DNA of 64,000 nt from Chitinophagales bacterium (GCA_013816805.1 JACDDS010000017.1:29286-93285); one strand, 5' to 3'. Shown: positions 18,129 through 28,986, counted from the stretch's first letter. Notes: generated by a model from the sequence alone, not told the origin. Program-made: numbers and translations.

Positions 18129-18842
18129 ATGAAAGCTATACGGGCTACAATACTGTTCCTTGCAGTTTTTAGTATCGCCATGGGCTACTTTGAATCTGTG
18201 GTAGTAATATACTTGCGCGAACTATTTTATCCTAATGGATTTCAATTCCCATTAGCGGTTATTCCTCAAAAGATAGCAGTGGTAGAATTTTGGAGAGAAG
18301 CGGCAACAATTATAATGTTATTGATGATGGGGATTATAGCAGGGAAAAATACTGCTCAGCGGTTTTCTTTTTTTCTGTTATGCTTTGGTGTGTGGGATAT
18401 ATTTTATTATATATTTCTAAAGTTGTTATTGCATTGGCCAGCCTCTCTTTTTACTCAGGATATTTTATTCGTAATTCCTGTACCGTGGGTAGGACCGGTA
18501 CTTGCACCTTGCCTGGTATCTCTTACAATGATAGTTCTTACCCTTTGCGTAGTGTATTACCATGAGAAAGACATCCGGGTCACGATCAGTAATAAAGAAT
18601 GGTTAATTTTTATTCTTGGGGCCGCAGTGGTAGTCCTGTCTTTTACCTGGGATTATTTACAATACATTTCTTTGAATAACGGTTCCATATGGACACCGGT
18701 GAGCCAGGCAGCACTATTTGATGAAATACCACATTTTATCCCACAGGATTTTAATTGGTGGTTATTCTCAGCAGGTGAGCTGTTTCTAATAGCGGGAATA
18801 TTCCTGATGGTTTACCGGCATAGAAAGCTTACCTATAATTAG
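18129..18842 (+). CDS. Integral membrane protein, unknown function
   Basis: A 237-aa protein with about seven hydrophobic segments. It begins with ATILFLAVFSIAMGYFESVVVIYLRE. Other recognisable stretches are AATIIMLLMMGIIAGKNTAQR and FGVWDIFYYIFLKLLLHWP. The sequence FESVVVIYLRELFYP with a later WREAATI occurs in uncharacterised membrane proteins of several phyla. No catalytic motif is visible. Confidence 0.7.
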   Translation: MKAIRATILFLAVFSIAMGYFESVVVIYLRELFYPNGFQFPLAVIPQKIAVVEFWREAATIIMLLMMGIIAGKNTAQRFSFFLLCFGVWDIFYYIFLKLLLHWPASLFTQDILFVIPVPWVGPVLAPCLVSLTMIVLTLCVVYYHEKDIRVTISNKEWLIFILGAAVVVLSFTWDYLQYISLNNGSIWTPVSQAALFDEIPHFIPQDFNWWLFSAGELFLIAGIFLMVYRHRKLTYN

Positions 18843-18855
18843 TAAATGCTGTCAG

Positions 18856-19323
18856 TTAAATATAGCATTTCAGCACTTTTTTAATTTTATTGGCGACGGT
18901 GTTTATCTGATGTTCATCATCATATTTTTTTCTTGGCCAGAAAAATCCCTTTAAACCATCTCCTTTGCTTCGCGGTATCACATGGATGTGAAAATGAGGA
19001 ACGCTTTGACTAACCTTATTATTCATAGCTACAAAAGAACCCTGGGCATTCAAAGATTCTTTCATTACTACCGAAAATAACCTGGCTATCTTAAACAGGG
19101 GTTTTATTAAATGGTCGGGTATATTTTCCAGCAACTCATAATGTATTTTAGGAACTATTAGAGTATGTCCAGCAAAGACGGGCTTTATATCCAAAAAGGC
19201 TATCGTAAATTCATCTTCGTGAAGTATATGAGCATTTTCGAGCCCGGAAGCTATTCTGCAAAACAAGCATTCAGGCGTGTCTTCATTTTTTTCAGCACTG
19301 AGACCGGTTTTCCTGCCTGCCAT
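18856..19323 (-). CDS. HIT-family hydrolase/nucleotide-binding protein
   Basis: A protein of about 155 aa with an N-terminal CLFCRIASG (zinc-type Cys pair), the stretch FLDIKPVFAGHTLIVPK and the histidine triad HFHIHVIPR near its C-terminal third. HIT proteins hydrolyse or transfer nucleotidyl groups (AMP-lysine, Ap4A and similar substrates). I chose ATG 19323 over a TTG upstream at 19371, because the extra residues look like random hydrophobic sequence. Confidence 0.88.
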   Translation of the reverse strand: MAGRKTGLSAEKNEDTPECLFCRIASGLENAHILHEDEFTIAFLDIKPVFAGHTLIVPKIHYELLENIPDHLIKPLFKIARLFSVVMKESLNAQGSFVAMNNKVSQSVPHFHIHVIPRSKGDGLKGFFWPRKKYDDEHQINTVANKIKKVLKCYI

Positions 19324-19380
19324 TATTAGATGAATTGTAAGTAAAAAAGTTTGAAGAAATTCCCTTACCAATAAGTCATA

Positions 19381-19414
19381 AAAAAAGGCCGTCTCGGAAA
19401 AGACGACCTTTTTC
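19381..19414 (-). terminator. Bidirectional-type terminator hairpin
   Basis: AAAAAGGCCGTCT (19382-19394) pairs with AGACGACCTTTTT (19401-19413) with one mismatch, giving a stem with an A run on one side and a T run on the other. It lies just downstream of the PTQ-rich gene (minus strand) and upstream of the HIT gene, and probably terminates the former. Confidence 0.8.
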
Positions 19415-19429
19415 TTTAAAAATTAATTT

Positions 19430-20116
19430 CTATTTAACATAAATTTTCGTTCCATCATCACTAACATAATATTTTTTTCCGCTGGAATCTTTATACAGCA
19501 TGTGGCCTTTTGCATCTTTTCCTGCTGACAGATCGGTCCCTGTAATTTTCTTCATTTGAGCGTCGGAAAGCTTGGAATGTGAAGTTTGGTTGGACATATT
19601 ATCAGATTTGCCGGTGGTACCCGCTGGAGTCGACTTTGTATCCGGAGTGGTTTGATGAGTCGGATTTACTCCTTCGGTAGGGTGAGTCGGGTTGGTCTGT
19701 TGCGAAGGAGTAGTCTGCTCGGCAGGTGTAGTTTGGGTAGGCGTAGGATATGTATTGGTGGGTGACGTTGTAGAAGGGGTCATCGGATCGGGGTTCTGCT
19801 GATTAGGATCCTGCGCAGGTGATGTGGAATTAGGTGTTGTAGTAGGGTGCGTAGGATTTGTCTGCTGCGCAGGAGTCGTTTGCTGACTTGGACTTGTCTG
19901 CGTTGGTGTTGGATAAGTATTGGTGGGCGATGTAGGATGCGTTTGTAACTGGTTCGGATCCTGTGTAGCCGGAGTAGTGCTTGGGTTAGTTGCAGGTGTA
20001 GTGGAATTCGGCAAATCTGTTTGCGCAAAAGATGGCAATGTAAAAAGCATTCCTGCAGCTATTGCGATGGAAATCCCTTTTTTATAAAGGTTTCCTTTTT
20101 TTATTTGATTTTTCAT
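19430..20116 (-). CDS. Secreted Pro/Thr/Gln-rich repeat protein
   Basis: A 228-aa protein with a signal peptide (about 31 aa, ending PSFAQ) and a long Pro/Thr/Gln/Asn-rich region (about 32-165). A segment of about 29 residues beginning SPTNTYPTPTQT is present twice (about 63-91 and 118-146), so the region has internally duplicated. The C-terminus is a small folded-looking motif: KITGTDLSAGKDAKGHMLYKD followed by KKYYVSDDGTKIYVK. This resembles cell-wall or envelope linker proteins, but the function is unknown. It is similar in style to the protein at 32417. Confidence 0.7.
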   Translation of the reverse strand: MKNQIKKGNLYKKGISIAIAAGMLFTLPSFAQTDLPNSTTPATNPSTTPATQDPNQLQTHPTSPTNTYPTPTQTSPSQQTTPAQQTNPTHPTTTPNSTSPAQDPNQQNPDPMTPSTTSPTNTYPTPTQTTPAEQTTPSQQTNPTHPTEGVNPTHQTTPDTKSTPAGTTGKSDNMSNQTSHSKLSDAQMKKITGTDLSAGKDAKGHMLYKDSSGKKYYVSDDGTKIYVK

Positions 20117-20378
20117 TGTTATTAAGGTTTGATTGTGTTAAAATTTATAAGGTTAGATAATCGTTTATTCAAACACCGTGCCTGTAAATAAGAAGTACCG
20201 TGATAAATAAATGACATTATGAATGCTAGCATAAATCAGCATTTATAAGATTAAACTAATACCACTTTATTATGTCATATATTTTATTGTAAAGGTGAAT
20301 AGATCACCATAAAATTTTTATAACATTATAGATTCAATCTAATTTAGATATCATTTAATAGTCAGCCCTTTAAGATAT

Positions 20379-22385
20379 ATGAAGCTTATCACTGCTTATA
20401 GCGGGAAAAGAATATGGTTTTCCGTTTTTACTTTAAGTATCCTGTTATCTATAATATTTTCAGGCCATTCTGCAGCACAATATCGTATAGTGGACTGGGG
20501 TGCGTACTTTGCTGATAGCACAACTGACTTCAGCTTTGCAGAGGAAGAGTATATTGAAGATATAAAGCTCGATCAGCAGGATCCGCAGAATGTTTATGTA
20601 GTGGGAATGACGAAATCTACATTTGGTTACAGCATGCCATGTGACAGCGATACTTTATTTTATGGCGGTCCCGGAGATGTCTTTCTTGCAAAATATGACC
20701 GTTGCGGTGCACTTCAATGGTCAAGATATTTGGGCAATGAAAACAAGACGGATTATGGATATAATATGGCTTTGGATTATGATGTTTTTGGTAACACGAC
20801 CATATATATAGGAGGTGAAATGAAGACCAATGGCAGAGGCCCTAAGGCTGTTATTTGTGATGGTGGAAATGTTCCCTTCCAGATTAAGCCGGCTGCAACG
20901 TGGGATGCTTTTGTTGCTAAATATGATGAAACCGGAGATCTTCAGAGGTGGACCTACCTTGGAGGTACTGAGCCGGACTCTGTTTCAAGCGTTGATCAAA
21001 TTCTTGGGCTGGCCGTTTATAACCATCATGTGTTCGCAGTGGGTTACACAGAGTCCAAAGATCTGGATGAAGGTGCACGCATAAAAGGTGTTTCAAGGTA
21101 TGGTCAGAGCGGAGACGGTTTTATTGCAGAATTTACGGCTAACCTTGATACGCTATCCTATTTTTCATATGTGGGGGGGCGCGGACAGGACCGGTGTCAT
21201 GCAATTAAAATTTATCAGCCTGATACGGGATCAGTACAATTATTTATTGATGGTACCACCGAGAGCGTGGATGGAATTTTCGCGGGGACTGGATTTGATA
21301 GTGTGTTAACCGCAGCGCCTGATGCATTTGTAGGAAAATGGGAAGATACTTCTGGTACTGGAAAATTCGAAAGAATTTGGTGTACTTACATAGGCGGAGA
21401 CGGAAATGACCGGGGAAGGGATATTGATCTTGACAATAAAGGTAATGTAATAATGAGTGGGCAAACTCAAAGCGATTCTTTAACGTGGGCTCATGGATAT
21501 GATTCTACTTATAACGGTGATATTGATGGCTTCGTAATTAAGATTCCCAATGACGGAGGTATGCCAATCTGGGGCACATACTTTGGCGGCTATAATGACG
21601 ATCAGCAGATGGGCGTACTTTGGAACCGTAGTGCAAAAGGAGACAGGGTTTTTATAACAGGAATAACGAATAGTTCGCAAAATCCCCGTTGCCTTCCTAC
21701 ACCAAACCGTCTGCATTTTCCCGTTTTTCCTATACTGGGCGATTTGCAAAACTATATTAGCGGATATGCGGATACAGCATATTGTCCTAACATAACCGAA
21801 ACGGATGCATATATTGCCGAGCTCACCGATGCGGCATTGGGTCAATCTCTTATTTTTTCGTCTTATTTAGGTGGATCAAAGCCGGAAATAAACGGAAACC
21901 AGCAGTTTAGCTACAGCCCAACATTAGCAATGGCCACCACCGGCGAATTGTATATTGCATTGAATACTTACAGTGACGACATCCGGCAGGCTGTAGGCAC
22001 TCAGTTTCAAACACGAATTGATATTTTTCATGGACAAACTGATGCATTTATTGCACGGCTTTTAAATGACAGTGACCGGATGGAGTATAACTGCAAATAT
22101 CCTCCTGATCCGGATGCTGTCATTACCTATGCGGAAGGAAATTTCTTAAATGTATATCCCAATCCGGCCCAAAAGTTTAATGCCTCTTTTTCACTTCCAG
22201 GAAGCGCCACTATCAGTTATACAGTTTTTGACCCTGTGGGAAGAAAAATTTTAGCTGACACACATTTTTTTGATAGTGGAAAAAATGTTTTACCGATTGA
22301 TTTAACCCGCCATCCTTCGGGATTATACATTTTAGAGATAGGGTATAATAAGGAATTATACCGGATTAAGCTCTTAAAGGAATAG
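20379..22385 (+). CDS. Secreted SBBP-type beta-propeller protein with T9SS sorting tail
   Basis: A 668-aa protein. It has a signal peptide (about 35 aa, ending SGHSAAQ) and a long region of repeated stretches of the SBBP type: YDRCGALQWSRYLGNENK, YDETGDLQRWTYLGG, GFIAEFTANLDTLSYFSYVGG, WCTYIGGDGNDRGRDI and PIWGTYFGGYNDD. These predict a beta-propeller. The last ~75 residues are a T9SS type A sorting tail (LNVYPNPAQKFNASFSL ... HPSGLYILEIG ... RIKLLKE). It is presumably a secreted or cell-surface protein. The ligand is unknown. Confidence 0.85.
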   Translation: MKLITAYSGKRIWFSVFTLSILLSIIFSGHSAAQYRIVDWGAYFADSTTDFSFAEEEYIEDIKLDQQDPQNVYVVGMTKSTFGYSMPCDSDTLFYGGPGDVFLAKYDRCGALQWSRYLGNENKTDYGYNMALDYDVFGNTTIYIGGEMKTNGRGPKAVICDGGNVPFQIKPAATWDAFVAKYDETGDLQRWTYLGGTEPDSVSSVDQILGLAVYNHHVFAVGYTESKDLDEGARIKGVSRYGQSGDGFIAEFTANLDTLSYFSYVGGRGQDRCHAIKIYQPDTGSVQLFIDGTTESVDGIFAGTGFDSVLTAAPDAFVGKWEDTSGTGKFERIWCTYIGGDGNDRGRDIDLDNKGNVIMSGQTQSDSLTWAHGYDSTYNGDIDGFVIKIPNDGGMPIWGTYFGGYNDDQQMGVLWNRSAKGDRVFITGITNSSQNPRCLPTPNRLHFPVFPILGDLQNYISGYADTAYCPNITETDAYIAELTDAALGQSLIFSSYLGGSKPEINGNQQFSYSPTLAMATTGELYIALNTYSDDIRQAVGTQFQTRIDIFHGQTDAFIARLLNDSDRMEYNCKYPPDPDAVITYAEGNFLNVYPNPAQKFNASFSLPGSATISYTVFDPVGRKILADTHFFDSGKNVLPIDLTRHPSGLYILEIGYNKELYRIKLLKE

Positions 22386-22608
22386 CATCTTTCGCACTAT
22401 CAATGGATGGTATCATTATTAAGATTGTGATTCCTTTTTATTAATAAAGCCCGACCTCATCTACAGACTTTCAATTTGGTACAAATAATTCTTTATTGTT
22501 AATGGTGTGATTATTTCCTTAAGGGATAGCAGTTTTAATTTCCCTCGCAAAGTCTGCCTGATTCATAATCATTCCTGTTTAATATTATAAAGATTAACGT
22601 TCGTGATT

Positions 22609-22616
22609 TAGCTTTG
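22609..22616 (+). promoter_or_regulatory. Possible -7 box of the sdh operon promoter
   Basis: TAGCTTTG matches the TAnnTTTG -7 consensus of the Bacteroidota primary sigma factor and lies 33 bp before the sdhC start. A clear -33 TTTG element is not seen at the expected distance, so the call is weak. Confidence 0.35.
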
Positions 22617-22649
22617 CAGCGTCTTTAACTAAATCCGGATGCAGTTTTT

Positions 22650-23339
22650 ATGGGCTGGATGATTCAAATGCTTAATTCTTCTCTCGGCAGGAAATATGTA
22701 ATGGCGCTTACCGGTTTGTTTCTCTGCAGCTTCCTCGTTATTCATTGGTTTGGAAATATGCTGCTATATGTTCCCGACAATGGAAAAACCTTTAACACAT
22801 TTACCTTTTCCATGGAACATAATATTTTGATTCGGGCAATGGAGTATATCCTTTTTGCGGGTTTCATTATTCACATTATTCAATCTTATACTTTAACACG
22901 TCAGAACCAGAAAGCAAGACCGATCCCTTATATAGTAGTTAGGAATACCAATGCTACGCCCTGGTATTCCAGGTATATGGGAATCTTAGGCGCATTAATT
23001 TTTTTCTTTCTGGTAGTTCATCTGAGAAATTTCTTTTGGGATCTTCGGTTTACAGATAAAATAACCGATGATGCTCAAAGTGAAATAATTAATCTCTATC
23101 CTGAAGTAATATCTGTGTTTTCTATTTGGTACTATGACGTTATATATGCCGTAGGGGTTATCGCATTGGGCTACCATTTATGGCATGGATTCCAGAGCGC
23201 CTTTCGCTCTTTGGGTATCATGCATAAAAAATACACTCCAGCAATAGTTTGGATAGGTAAAATATATACTGTAATCATTACCGGAGGCTTTTTATCTATG
23301 CCTGTATATTTTTATCTGTCTCAATATTTAAATAAATAA
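22650..23339 (+). CDS. sdhC: Succinate dehydrogenase cytochrome b subunit
   Basis: A 229-aa five-helix membrane protein of the Bacteroidota/Bacillus type (single large anchor subunit). It starts with LNSSLGRKYVMALTGLFLCSFLVIHWFGNMLLY, which contains a likely haem-ligand His, and continues through MEYILFAGFIIHIIQSY, FFLVVHLRNFF and YHLWHGFQSAFRSLG. It anchors the complex in the cytoplasmic membrane and passes electrons between quinone and SdhB. It starts the sdhCAB operon, with sdhA 7 bp downstream. Confidence 0.93.
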   Translation: MGWMIQMLNSSLGRKYVMALTGLFLCSFLVIHWFGNMLLYVPDNGKTFNTFTFSMEHNILIRAMEYILFAGFIIHIIQSYTLTRQNQKARPIPYIVVRNTNATPWYSRYMGILGALIFFFLVVHLRNFFWDLRFTDKITDDAQSEIINLYPEVISVFSIWYYDVIYAVGVIALGYHLWHGFQSAFRSLGIMHKKYTPAIVWIGKIYTVIITGGFLSMPVYFYLSQYLNK

Positions 23340-23346
23340 CTGTTGA

Positions 23347-25260
23347 ATGGCATTACAATCCAAAGTCCCACCTGGCGCACTTGATCAAAAATGGACACAA
23401 TATCGCTCTACCATAAAATTGGTAAGCCCTGCAAATAAAAGGAAGCTGGAAGTTATTGTAATCGGGACGGGTTTAGCGGGTGCATCTGCAGCAGCATCTC
23501 TCGCCGAATTAGGCTATAAGGTCAAAGCGTTTTGTTTTCAGGATAGCCCCAGGAGAGCGCACTCCATTGCGGCCCAGGGTGGAATTAATGCTGCAAAGAA
23601 TTACCGTAATGATGGCGATAGTATATACCGTTTATTTTATGATACTATAAAAGGTGGTGATTACCGCTCTCGCGAAGAAAATGTGTACCGTCTGGCTGAA
23701 GTAAGTGTCAACATTATTGATCAATGTGTTGCGCAAGGTGTGCCTTTTGCGCGTGAGTATGGCGGGTTGCTGGATAATCGATCCTTTGGTGGCGTGCAGG
23801 TATCGCGTACATTTTATGCCCGCGGTCAGACAGGTCAGCAATTATTAATTGGAGCATATCAGGCGCTGGAAAGGCAGATAGGTTTAGGAAATATTAAAAT
23901 GTATTCCAGGCACGAAATGCTGGACGTAGTAATATCCGATGGAAATGCGAACGGCATTATTGCGCGTGATTTAATTACGGGTGAGATCCAGCGGCATGGT
24001 GCACATGCTGTAGTTCTTGCCACAGGAGGTTATGGAAACGTATTTTTTCTTTCTACCAATGCCATGGGATGTAATGTTACCGCAATCTGGAAAGCATATA
24101 AAAAAGGCGCGTTTTTTGGGAATCCATGCTTTACACAAATTCATCCTACCTGCCTTCCCGTGCACGGCGAATATCAGTCAAAGCTTACTTTGATGAGCGA
24201 ATCGCTGCGCAATGATGGCCGGGTTTGGGTTTCCAAAACAAAAGGCGACAAAAGAAAGGCAAGTGAAATTCCGGAAGGTGAGCGGGATTATTACCTGGAA
24301 AGAAAATATCCTTCATTCGGAAACCTGGTGCCGCGCGACATTGCCTCCCGCGCGGCTAAAGAAGTGTGTGATGAAGGCAGAGGCGCAGGACCTACCGGGC
24401 TGGCAGTATACCTGGATTTTGAGGATGCTATAAAACGACTGGGTCAAAATGTAGTAAGTGCTCGTTATGGGAACCTTTTTGAAATGTATGAAAAGATTAC
24501 CGGAGACGATCCTTATAAGACTCCAATGATGATTTATCCTGCAGTTCATTATACCATGGGAGGGTTATGGGTTGATTATAATCTGATGACTACGGTTCCG
24601 GGGCTTTATGCTATTGGCGAATGCAACTTTTCCGACCACGGTGCAAACCGCCTCGGGGCATCGGCACTAATGCAGGGACTTGCAGACGGATACTTTGTGC
24701 TTCCTTACACTATTGGAGAATATCTTTCAGGAGAAATACTTTCAGGAAATGTAAACACCAATAGCATGGAGTTTATAGAAGCCGAAGAAAATGTAAGATC
24801 GCGCATTAAAAAATTATTAAACAATAAAGGGGGAAAAACGGTTGACTATTTTCATAGGATGCTTGGTAAGGTAATGTGGGATGATTGTGGCATGGCCCGG
24901 AGCAGGGAAAGTTTATTGAGAGCCGAAGGAGAAGTAAAAAAAATTGAGCAGGAGTTTTGGGAAAATGTCAAAGTTCCGGGAAAGGAAAATGAATTTAACC
25001 AGGAATTGGAGAAGGCTGGGCGTGTGGCTGATTTTATTGAGCTCGGTGCGTTAATGATTCAGGATGCCTTGCATCGGGAAGAGAGCTGCGGCGGACATTT
25101 TAGGCTGGAATATCAAACACCGGAGGGGGAGGCTTTGCGTAATGATGATCAGTTTATGTATGTAGCGGCGTGGGAATATGCAGGAAACGGAAATGCTCAG
25201 ATGCATAAGGAAGAATTAAATTATGAAACGGTGCATCCGACACAGAGAAGTTATAAATAG
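23347..25260 (+). CDS. sdhA: Succinate dehydrogenase/fumarate reductase flavoprotein subunit
   Basis: A 637-aa flavoprotein. The FAD-binding glycine motif is [19 protein letters not shown] near residue 38, and the covalent FAD attachment His is in [18 protein letters not shown]. Active-site segments include [23 protein letters not shown] and [13 protein letters not shown]. The C-terminal HxxxSCGGHFR motif (REESCGGHF) is intact. It oxidises succinate to fumarate in the TCA cycle or works in reverse. The length is typical for Bacteroidota. It lies between sdhC (7 bp) and sdhB (63 bp). Confidence 0.96.
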   Translation: MALQSKVPPGALDQKWTQYRSTIKLVSPANKRKLEVIVIGTGLAGASAAASLAELGYKVKAFCFQDSPRRAHSIAAQGGINAAKNYRNDGDSIYRLFYDTIKGGDYRSREENVYRLAEVSVNIIDQCVAQGVPFAREYGGLLDNRSFGGVQVSRTFYARGQTGQQLLIGAYQALERQIGLGNIKMYSRHEMLDVVISDGNANGIIARDLITGEIQRHGAHAVVLATGGYGNVFFLSTNAMGCNVTAIWKAYKKGAFFGNPCFTQIHPTCLPVHGEYQSKLTLMSESLRNDGRVWVSKTKGDKRKASEIPEGERDYYLERKYPSFGNLVPRDIASRAAKEVCDEGRGAGPTGLAVYLDFEDAIKRLGQNVVSARYGNLFEMYEKITGDDPYKTPMMIYPAVHYTMGGLWVDYNLMTTVPGLYAIGECNFSDHGANRLGASALMQGLADGYFVLPYTIGEYLSGEILSGNVNTNSMEFIEAEENVRSRIKKLLNNKGGKTVDYFHRMLGKVMWDDCGMARSRESLLRAEGEVKKIEQEFWENVKVPGKENEFNQELEKAGRVADFIELGALMIQDALHREESCGGHFRLEYQTPEGEALRNDDQFMYVAAWEYAGNGNAQMHKEELNYETVHPTQRSYK

Positions 25261-25323
25261 CGTATTATTCAATTCTGATTTTAAGGCTAATATCTTGCAA
25301 TTGTAGAAAGTTTAACCTGAGCT

Positions 25324-26076
25324 ATGAAGTTGACATTAAAAGTTTGGCGTCAGAAAAATTCCCAGGATAAAGGTGGCTTTGAGAACTATTTTTTAGACAA
25401 TGTTGATGCAGATGCGTCCTTTCTGGAAATGTTTGATGTGCTGAATGACAAGCTGATCAATGAAGGGAAGGATCCTGTAGCCTTTGACCACGATTGCCGG
25501 GAAGGAATATGCGGAACATGCAGTATGTATATAAATGGTCGCGCCCATGGACCGCGCCAGGCTACCACTACCTGTCAGCTCCATATGCGTTTTTTTAATG
25601 ATGGTGATACCATTGTTGTAGAACCCTGGAGGGCTAAATCATTTCCTGTAATAAAGGATCTAGTGGTAGACCGTTCTGCATTTGATCGGATTATAGCTGC
25701 CGGCGGCTATGTTTCAGTAAATACGGGCCAGGCACCCGAAGCAAATTCGATTCCGGTCGAAAAAGATAAGTCAGACATTGCATTTGAATCTGCTGCATGC
25801 ATTGCCTGCGGTGCTTGTGTAGCTGCCTGTAAAAATTCTTCTGCGATGCTGTTTGTGGCTGCAAAAGTCTCTCATCTTGCTTTACTTCCACAAGGCGATG
25901 TTGAACATTCTGGCCGTGTTCTCGATATGGTTGTACAAATGGAAAGGGAAGGATTTGGAGGCTGCACCAATACAAATGCATGCGAGGCTGAATGTCCCAA
26001 GGAAATTTCCGTTACCAATATTGCCCGCCTGAATAGAGAATATATGAAAGCCAGTCTTTCTTACAGTAAACCATAG
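25324..26076 (+). CDS. sdhB: Succinate dehydrogenase iron-sulfur subunit
   Basis: A 250-aa protein with the 2Fe-2S ligands in [20 protein letters not shown], a further Cys in TTTCQLHM, the 4Fe-4S motif [12 protein letters not shown], and the remaining cluster ligands in [19 protein letters not shown]. It carries electrons from FAD to the quinone site. The operon order C-A-B is complete, so succinate:menaquinone oxidoreductase is encoded in full here. Confidence 0.96.
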   Translation: MKLTLKVWRQKNSQDKGGFENYFLDNVDADASFLEMFDVLNDKLINEGKDPVAFDHDCREGICGTCSMYINGRAHGPRQATTTCQLHMRFFNDGDTIVVEPWRAKSFPVIKDLVVDRSAFDRIIAAGGYVSVNTGQAPEANSIPVEKDKSDIAFESAACIACGACVAACKNSSAMLFVAAKVSHLALLPQGDVEHSGRVLDMVVQMEREGFGGCTNTNACEAECPKEISVTNIARLNREYMKASLSYSKP

Positions 26077-26197
26077 ATGCTTTAATTCACTTCTCTATCG
26101 CAGATTTAAATCACAGGCCCCGGTTCAAATTTTTAGAAGAGGTAATACAATTTTAAGCGTTTAAAAAGGTTGTAAATTGCATACTTCTGAATACGCA

Positions 26198-28924
26198 ATG
26201 CATAGCTATAAATGTATATCCGGAAAACAAATAGTTATACGGGTTTTATTCTCGATTATATCATTAATTTTTACTCATTCCGCATTTGCAACTCATAACC
26301 GGGCAGGGGAAATTGTTTACAAGCATTTAAATGGTTTCACTTACCAGGTCACCATAATTACTTACACCAAGACTGGGGGTGAGTCTGATGCTGCAGACAG
26401 ACCCAAACTTCAAATAAGCTGGGGAGATGGAACTACAGATTCCTTATTCCGGTCAAATGGAAATGGGAACGGAGTAGAAATTGAAAACCATATAAAATAT
26501 AATGAATATACAGGTGTGCACCGATATCCTGGCTTTGGGACTTTTGTAATTTCTATGTCGGATCCTAACCGGATCTCCACCATCAGGAATATTCCTAATT
26601 CTGTAAATCAGCCATTTTTTATTGCAGATACCTTAAAGATTTTAGATCCCCAGTTTTATGGGTACGATAATTCACCGATCTTATTAAATCCTCCGGTAGA
26701 TTACGGTTATGCCGGGCAGGTTTATATTCATAACCCAAATGCATATGATCCTGATGGTGACTCTCTGTCTTTTGAGTTTATAGTTCCGGGTACCGCCCCC
26801 GGACATGATGTGGATGGTTACGTGCCACCTAACCAGGTTCCGGGCACTCCGTGCTGCCAAAGTTTTACCATAAACTCACGCACAGGGGAAGTGGTGTGGG
26901 ATCATCCTGTGTTTGGTGCATCACCTGCTGATGCAGGGATTGTGTACAATTTTGCAATCCTGATTAAAGAATATAGGAATGGGTTTGAAATAGGCACTAT
27001 GGTGCGCGATATGGAAGTAATTATTTTAAATGCACTTAACCGTCAACCGGTATTAGCAGAAGTACGGGATACGTGTATAGTGGCCGGCTCTACATTAGTG
27101 CTGAATGTTTCAGCAACGGATCCCGATGCAGGCCAAACAGTTAGCATTATATCAAACGGAGGCCCTTATGATGTGCCGTCAAGCCCTGCAACTTTTACCT
27201 CCTTCTCAGGCTTTGGCAGGGCTTCAGGAATCTTTAATTGGAATACCACATGTGAACATATCAGGGCTCCTTTTTATCAGGTGGTTTTTAAAGCAGAAGA
27301 TAATTATAGTGGTGGACCTGCCATTGATTTAAAGAATTGGCTGATAACAGTAGTTGCTCCTCCCCCGCAAAATGTGCTTGTAACCCCCCAGGGTAACAAT
27401 ATAATAGTCAGCTGGCAAAATCCATATTCCTGTGCTGCCACTGCTCGTTTTATAGGATTTTCAGTGTGGCGAAAGGAGGGAAGCGACTCTTTTATTCCAG
27501 GCCCATGTGATGTAGGTTTGGAAGGTAAAGGATATACCAAACTTGGGGAACATCTTACCGACTATCAGTACATCGATCAAAATGTTCAGCGGGGTAAGTT
27601 ATACTGTTACAGGGTGCTTGCAGAATTTGCAGATCGTACTGCGCCGCCCGCTGGTTTTTTTTTCAATAATGTGGAAAGCCTGCCTTCGGATGAAAGCTGT
27701 GCTTCTTTGCGTAAGGAAATCCCTGTAATTACAAATGTAAGCGTCACTGTAACAGATGTTGTGAATGGCAATATGTTTATTGCGTGGTCCAAACCCAATG
27801 CAGCAGATTTAGACACCCTCCTAAATCCCGGGCCGTATAAATATGTGATTTACCGATCTGTTGGCTTTCCGGGTGCAGCAGCTATGCAAAAGATTGATTC
27901 GTTTTCAGCGCCTTCTTTTTATTTATTGAACGATTCCGTTTTTAACGATAAAAATTTAAATACTTCAGATAATCCATATTCCTATAAAATAGTTTTTTAT
28001 TCAAATGGAAACCTGATTGGGGAAACCAACACTGCATCAAGTATCTATTTAACAACATCAGGAAGCGATAACACAGTTACTCTTTCGTGGCAGTTAGACG
28101 TGCCGTGGACTAATAACTATTATATTATTTACAGAAAAAATGCTCAGGCACAATATGATTCTATTGGCACCAGCAATTCTTTTTCTTTTTCCGATGAGAG
28201 CCTTGCAAACGGGGTCGAGCATTGTTATGTGGTTAAAAGTGTCGGCAGTTATTCAGCTCCGGGATTTGTAAATCCCATAATAAATTTATCAGAAGAAAAA
28301 TGCGCCATGCCGGTAGATACAATTGGGCCTTGCGCACCAGCCCTTACGGTAAGAAACACCTGCAATGACCAGGATTTTAATATTCCTGGTTTTGTTAATC
28401 AGTTGTTGTGGACTTATGCAGATCCTAGCTGCGCTGATGATGTGATAAAATATTTAATCTATTTCGCATCGAATTCATCATCCGCCTTTACTTTGGTAGA
28501 TTCAGTTCCCGATCCTGCAACCTCCTCCTTTAACCATGTGCAGTCATCAACTATCAGTGGCTGTTATGCAGTAGCTGGGGTTGATTCGTTCAGTAACACC
28601 GGACCTTTATCGAATGTAGTTTGTGTAACCATTTGTCCTACCTATACTTTGCCTAATGTATTTACACCGAATGGTGATGAGAAGAATGATGTGTTTCATC
28701 CATTTCTGCCAATAGCTTTTATTGACAAGGTAGATATGAAAATATTTGACCAATGGGGAACATTGGTTTATCAGACCAGTGATCCTTATATAAGCTGGAC
28801 CGGAAGAGATATTAAGAGCGGGAAGGAATTACCTGAAGCAGTTTATTATTATGTCTGCAATGTATATCAAAACGGTCTTCGTGTGTTACCAACGTTGAAC
28901 GGTTACATTCATCTTTTAAAATAG
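26198..28924 (+). CDS. Large secreted protein with fibronectin-like domains and T9SS type B (gliding-type) tail
   Basis: A protein of about 908 aa. It has a signal peptide (about 33 aa, ending HSAFA) followed by THNRAGEIVYKHLNGFTYQVTI, the start of a cell-surface family common in Bacteroidota. A cadherin-like stretch (NAYDPDGDSLSFEF, SATDPDAGQTVSI) and several fibronectin III-like segments (NIIVSWQNP, MFIAWSKPN, VTLSWQL) come next. The C-terminal 85 residues (YTLPNVFTPNGDEKNDVFHP ... KIFDQWGTLVYQT ... LPEAVYYYVCNV ... GYIHLLK) are the gliding-motility/CHU_C type sorting domain. I chose ATG 26198; TTG 26177 is an alternative start seven codons upstream. It is likely surface-exposed, and its role is unknown. 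Confidence 0.85.
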   Translation: MHSYKCISGKQIVIRVLFSIISLIFTHSAFATHNRAGEIVYKHLNGFTYQVTIITYTKTGGESDAADRPKLQISWGDGTTDSLFRSNGNGNGVEIENHIKYNEYTGVHRYPGFGTFVISMSDPNRISTIRNIPNSVNQPFFIADTLKILDPQFYGYDNSPILLNPPVDYGYAGQVYIHNPNAYDPDGDSLSFEFIVPGTAPGHDVDGYVPPNQVPGTPCCQSFTINSRTGEVVWDHPVFGASPADAGIVYNFAILIKEYRNGFEIGTMVRDMEVIILNALNRQPVLAEVRDTCIVAGSTLVLNVSATDPDAGQTVSIISNGGPYDVPSSPATFTSFSGFGRASGIFNWNTTCEHIRAPFYQVVFKAEDNYSGGPAIDLKNWLITVVAPPPQNVLVTPQGNNIIVSWQNPYSCAATARFIGFSVWRKEGSDSFIPGPCDVGLEGKGYTKLGEHLTDYQYIDQNVQRGKLYCYRVLAEFADRTAPPAGFFFNNVESLPSDESCASLRKEIPVITNVSVTVTDVVNGNMFIAWSKPNAADLDTLLNPGPYKYVIYRSVGFPGAAAMQKIDSFSAPSFYLLNDSVFNDKNLNTSDNPYSYKIVFYSNGNLIGETNTASSIYLTTSGSDNTVTLSWQLDVPWTNNYYIIYRKNAQAQYDSIGTSNSFSFSDESLANGVEHCYVVKSVGSYSAPGFVNPIINLSEEKCAMPVDTIGPCAPALTVRNTCNDQDFNIPGFVNQLLWTYADPSCADDVIKYLIYFASNSSSAFTLVDSVPDPATSSFNHVQSSTISGCYAVAGVDSFSNTGPLSNVVCVTICPTYTLPNVFTPNGDEKNDVFHPFLPIAFIDKVDMKIFDQWGTLVYQTSDPYISWTGRDIKSGKELPEAVYYYVCNVYQNGLRVLPTLNGYIHLLK

Positions 28925-28986
28925 TAAACTATTAGGAGAAATCCTTTAAGGTGTATTCAGAAAGGTAAAAAATTTAATCCTCCATC

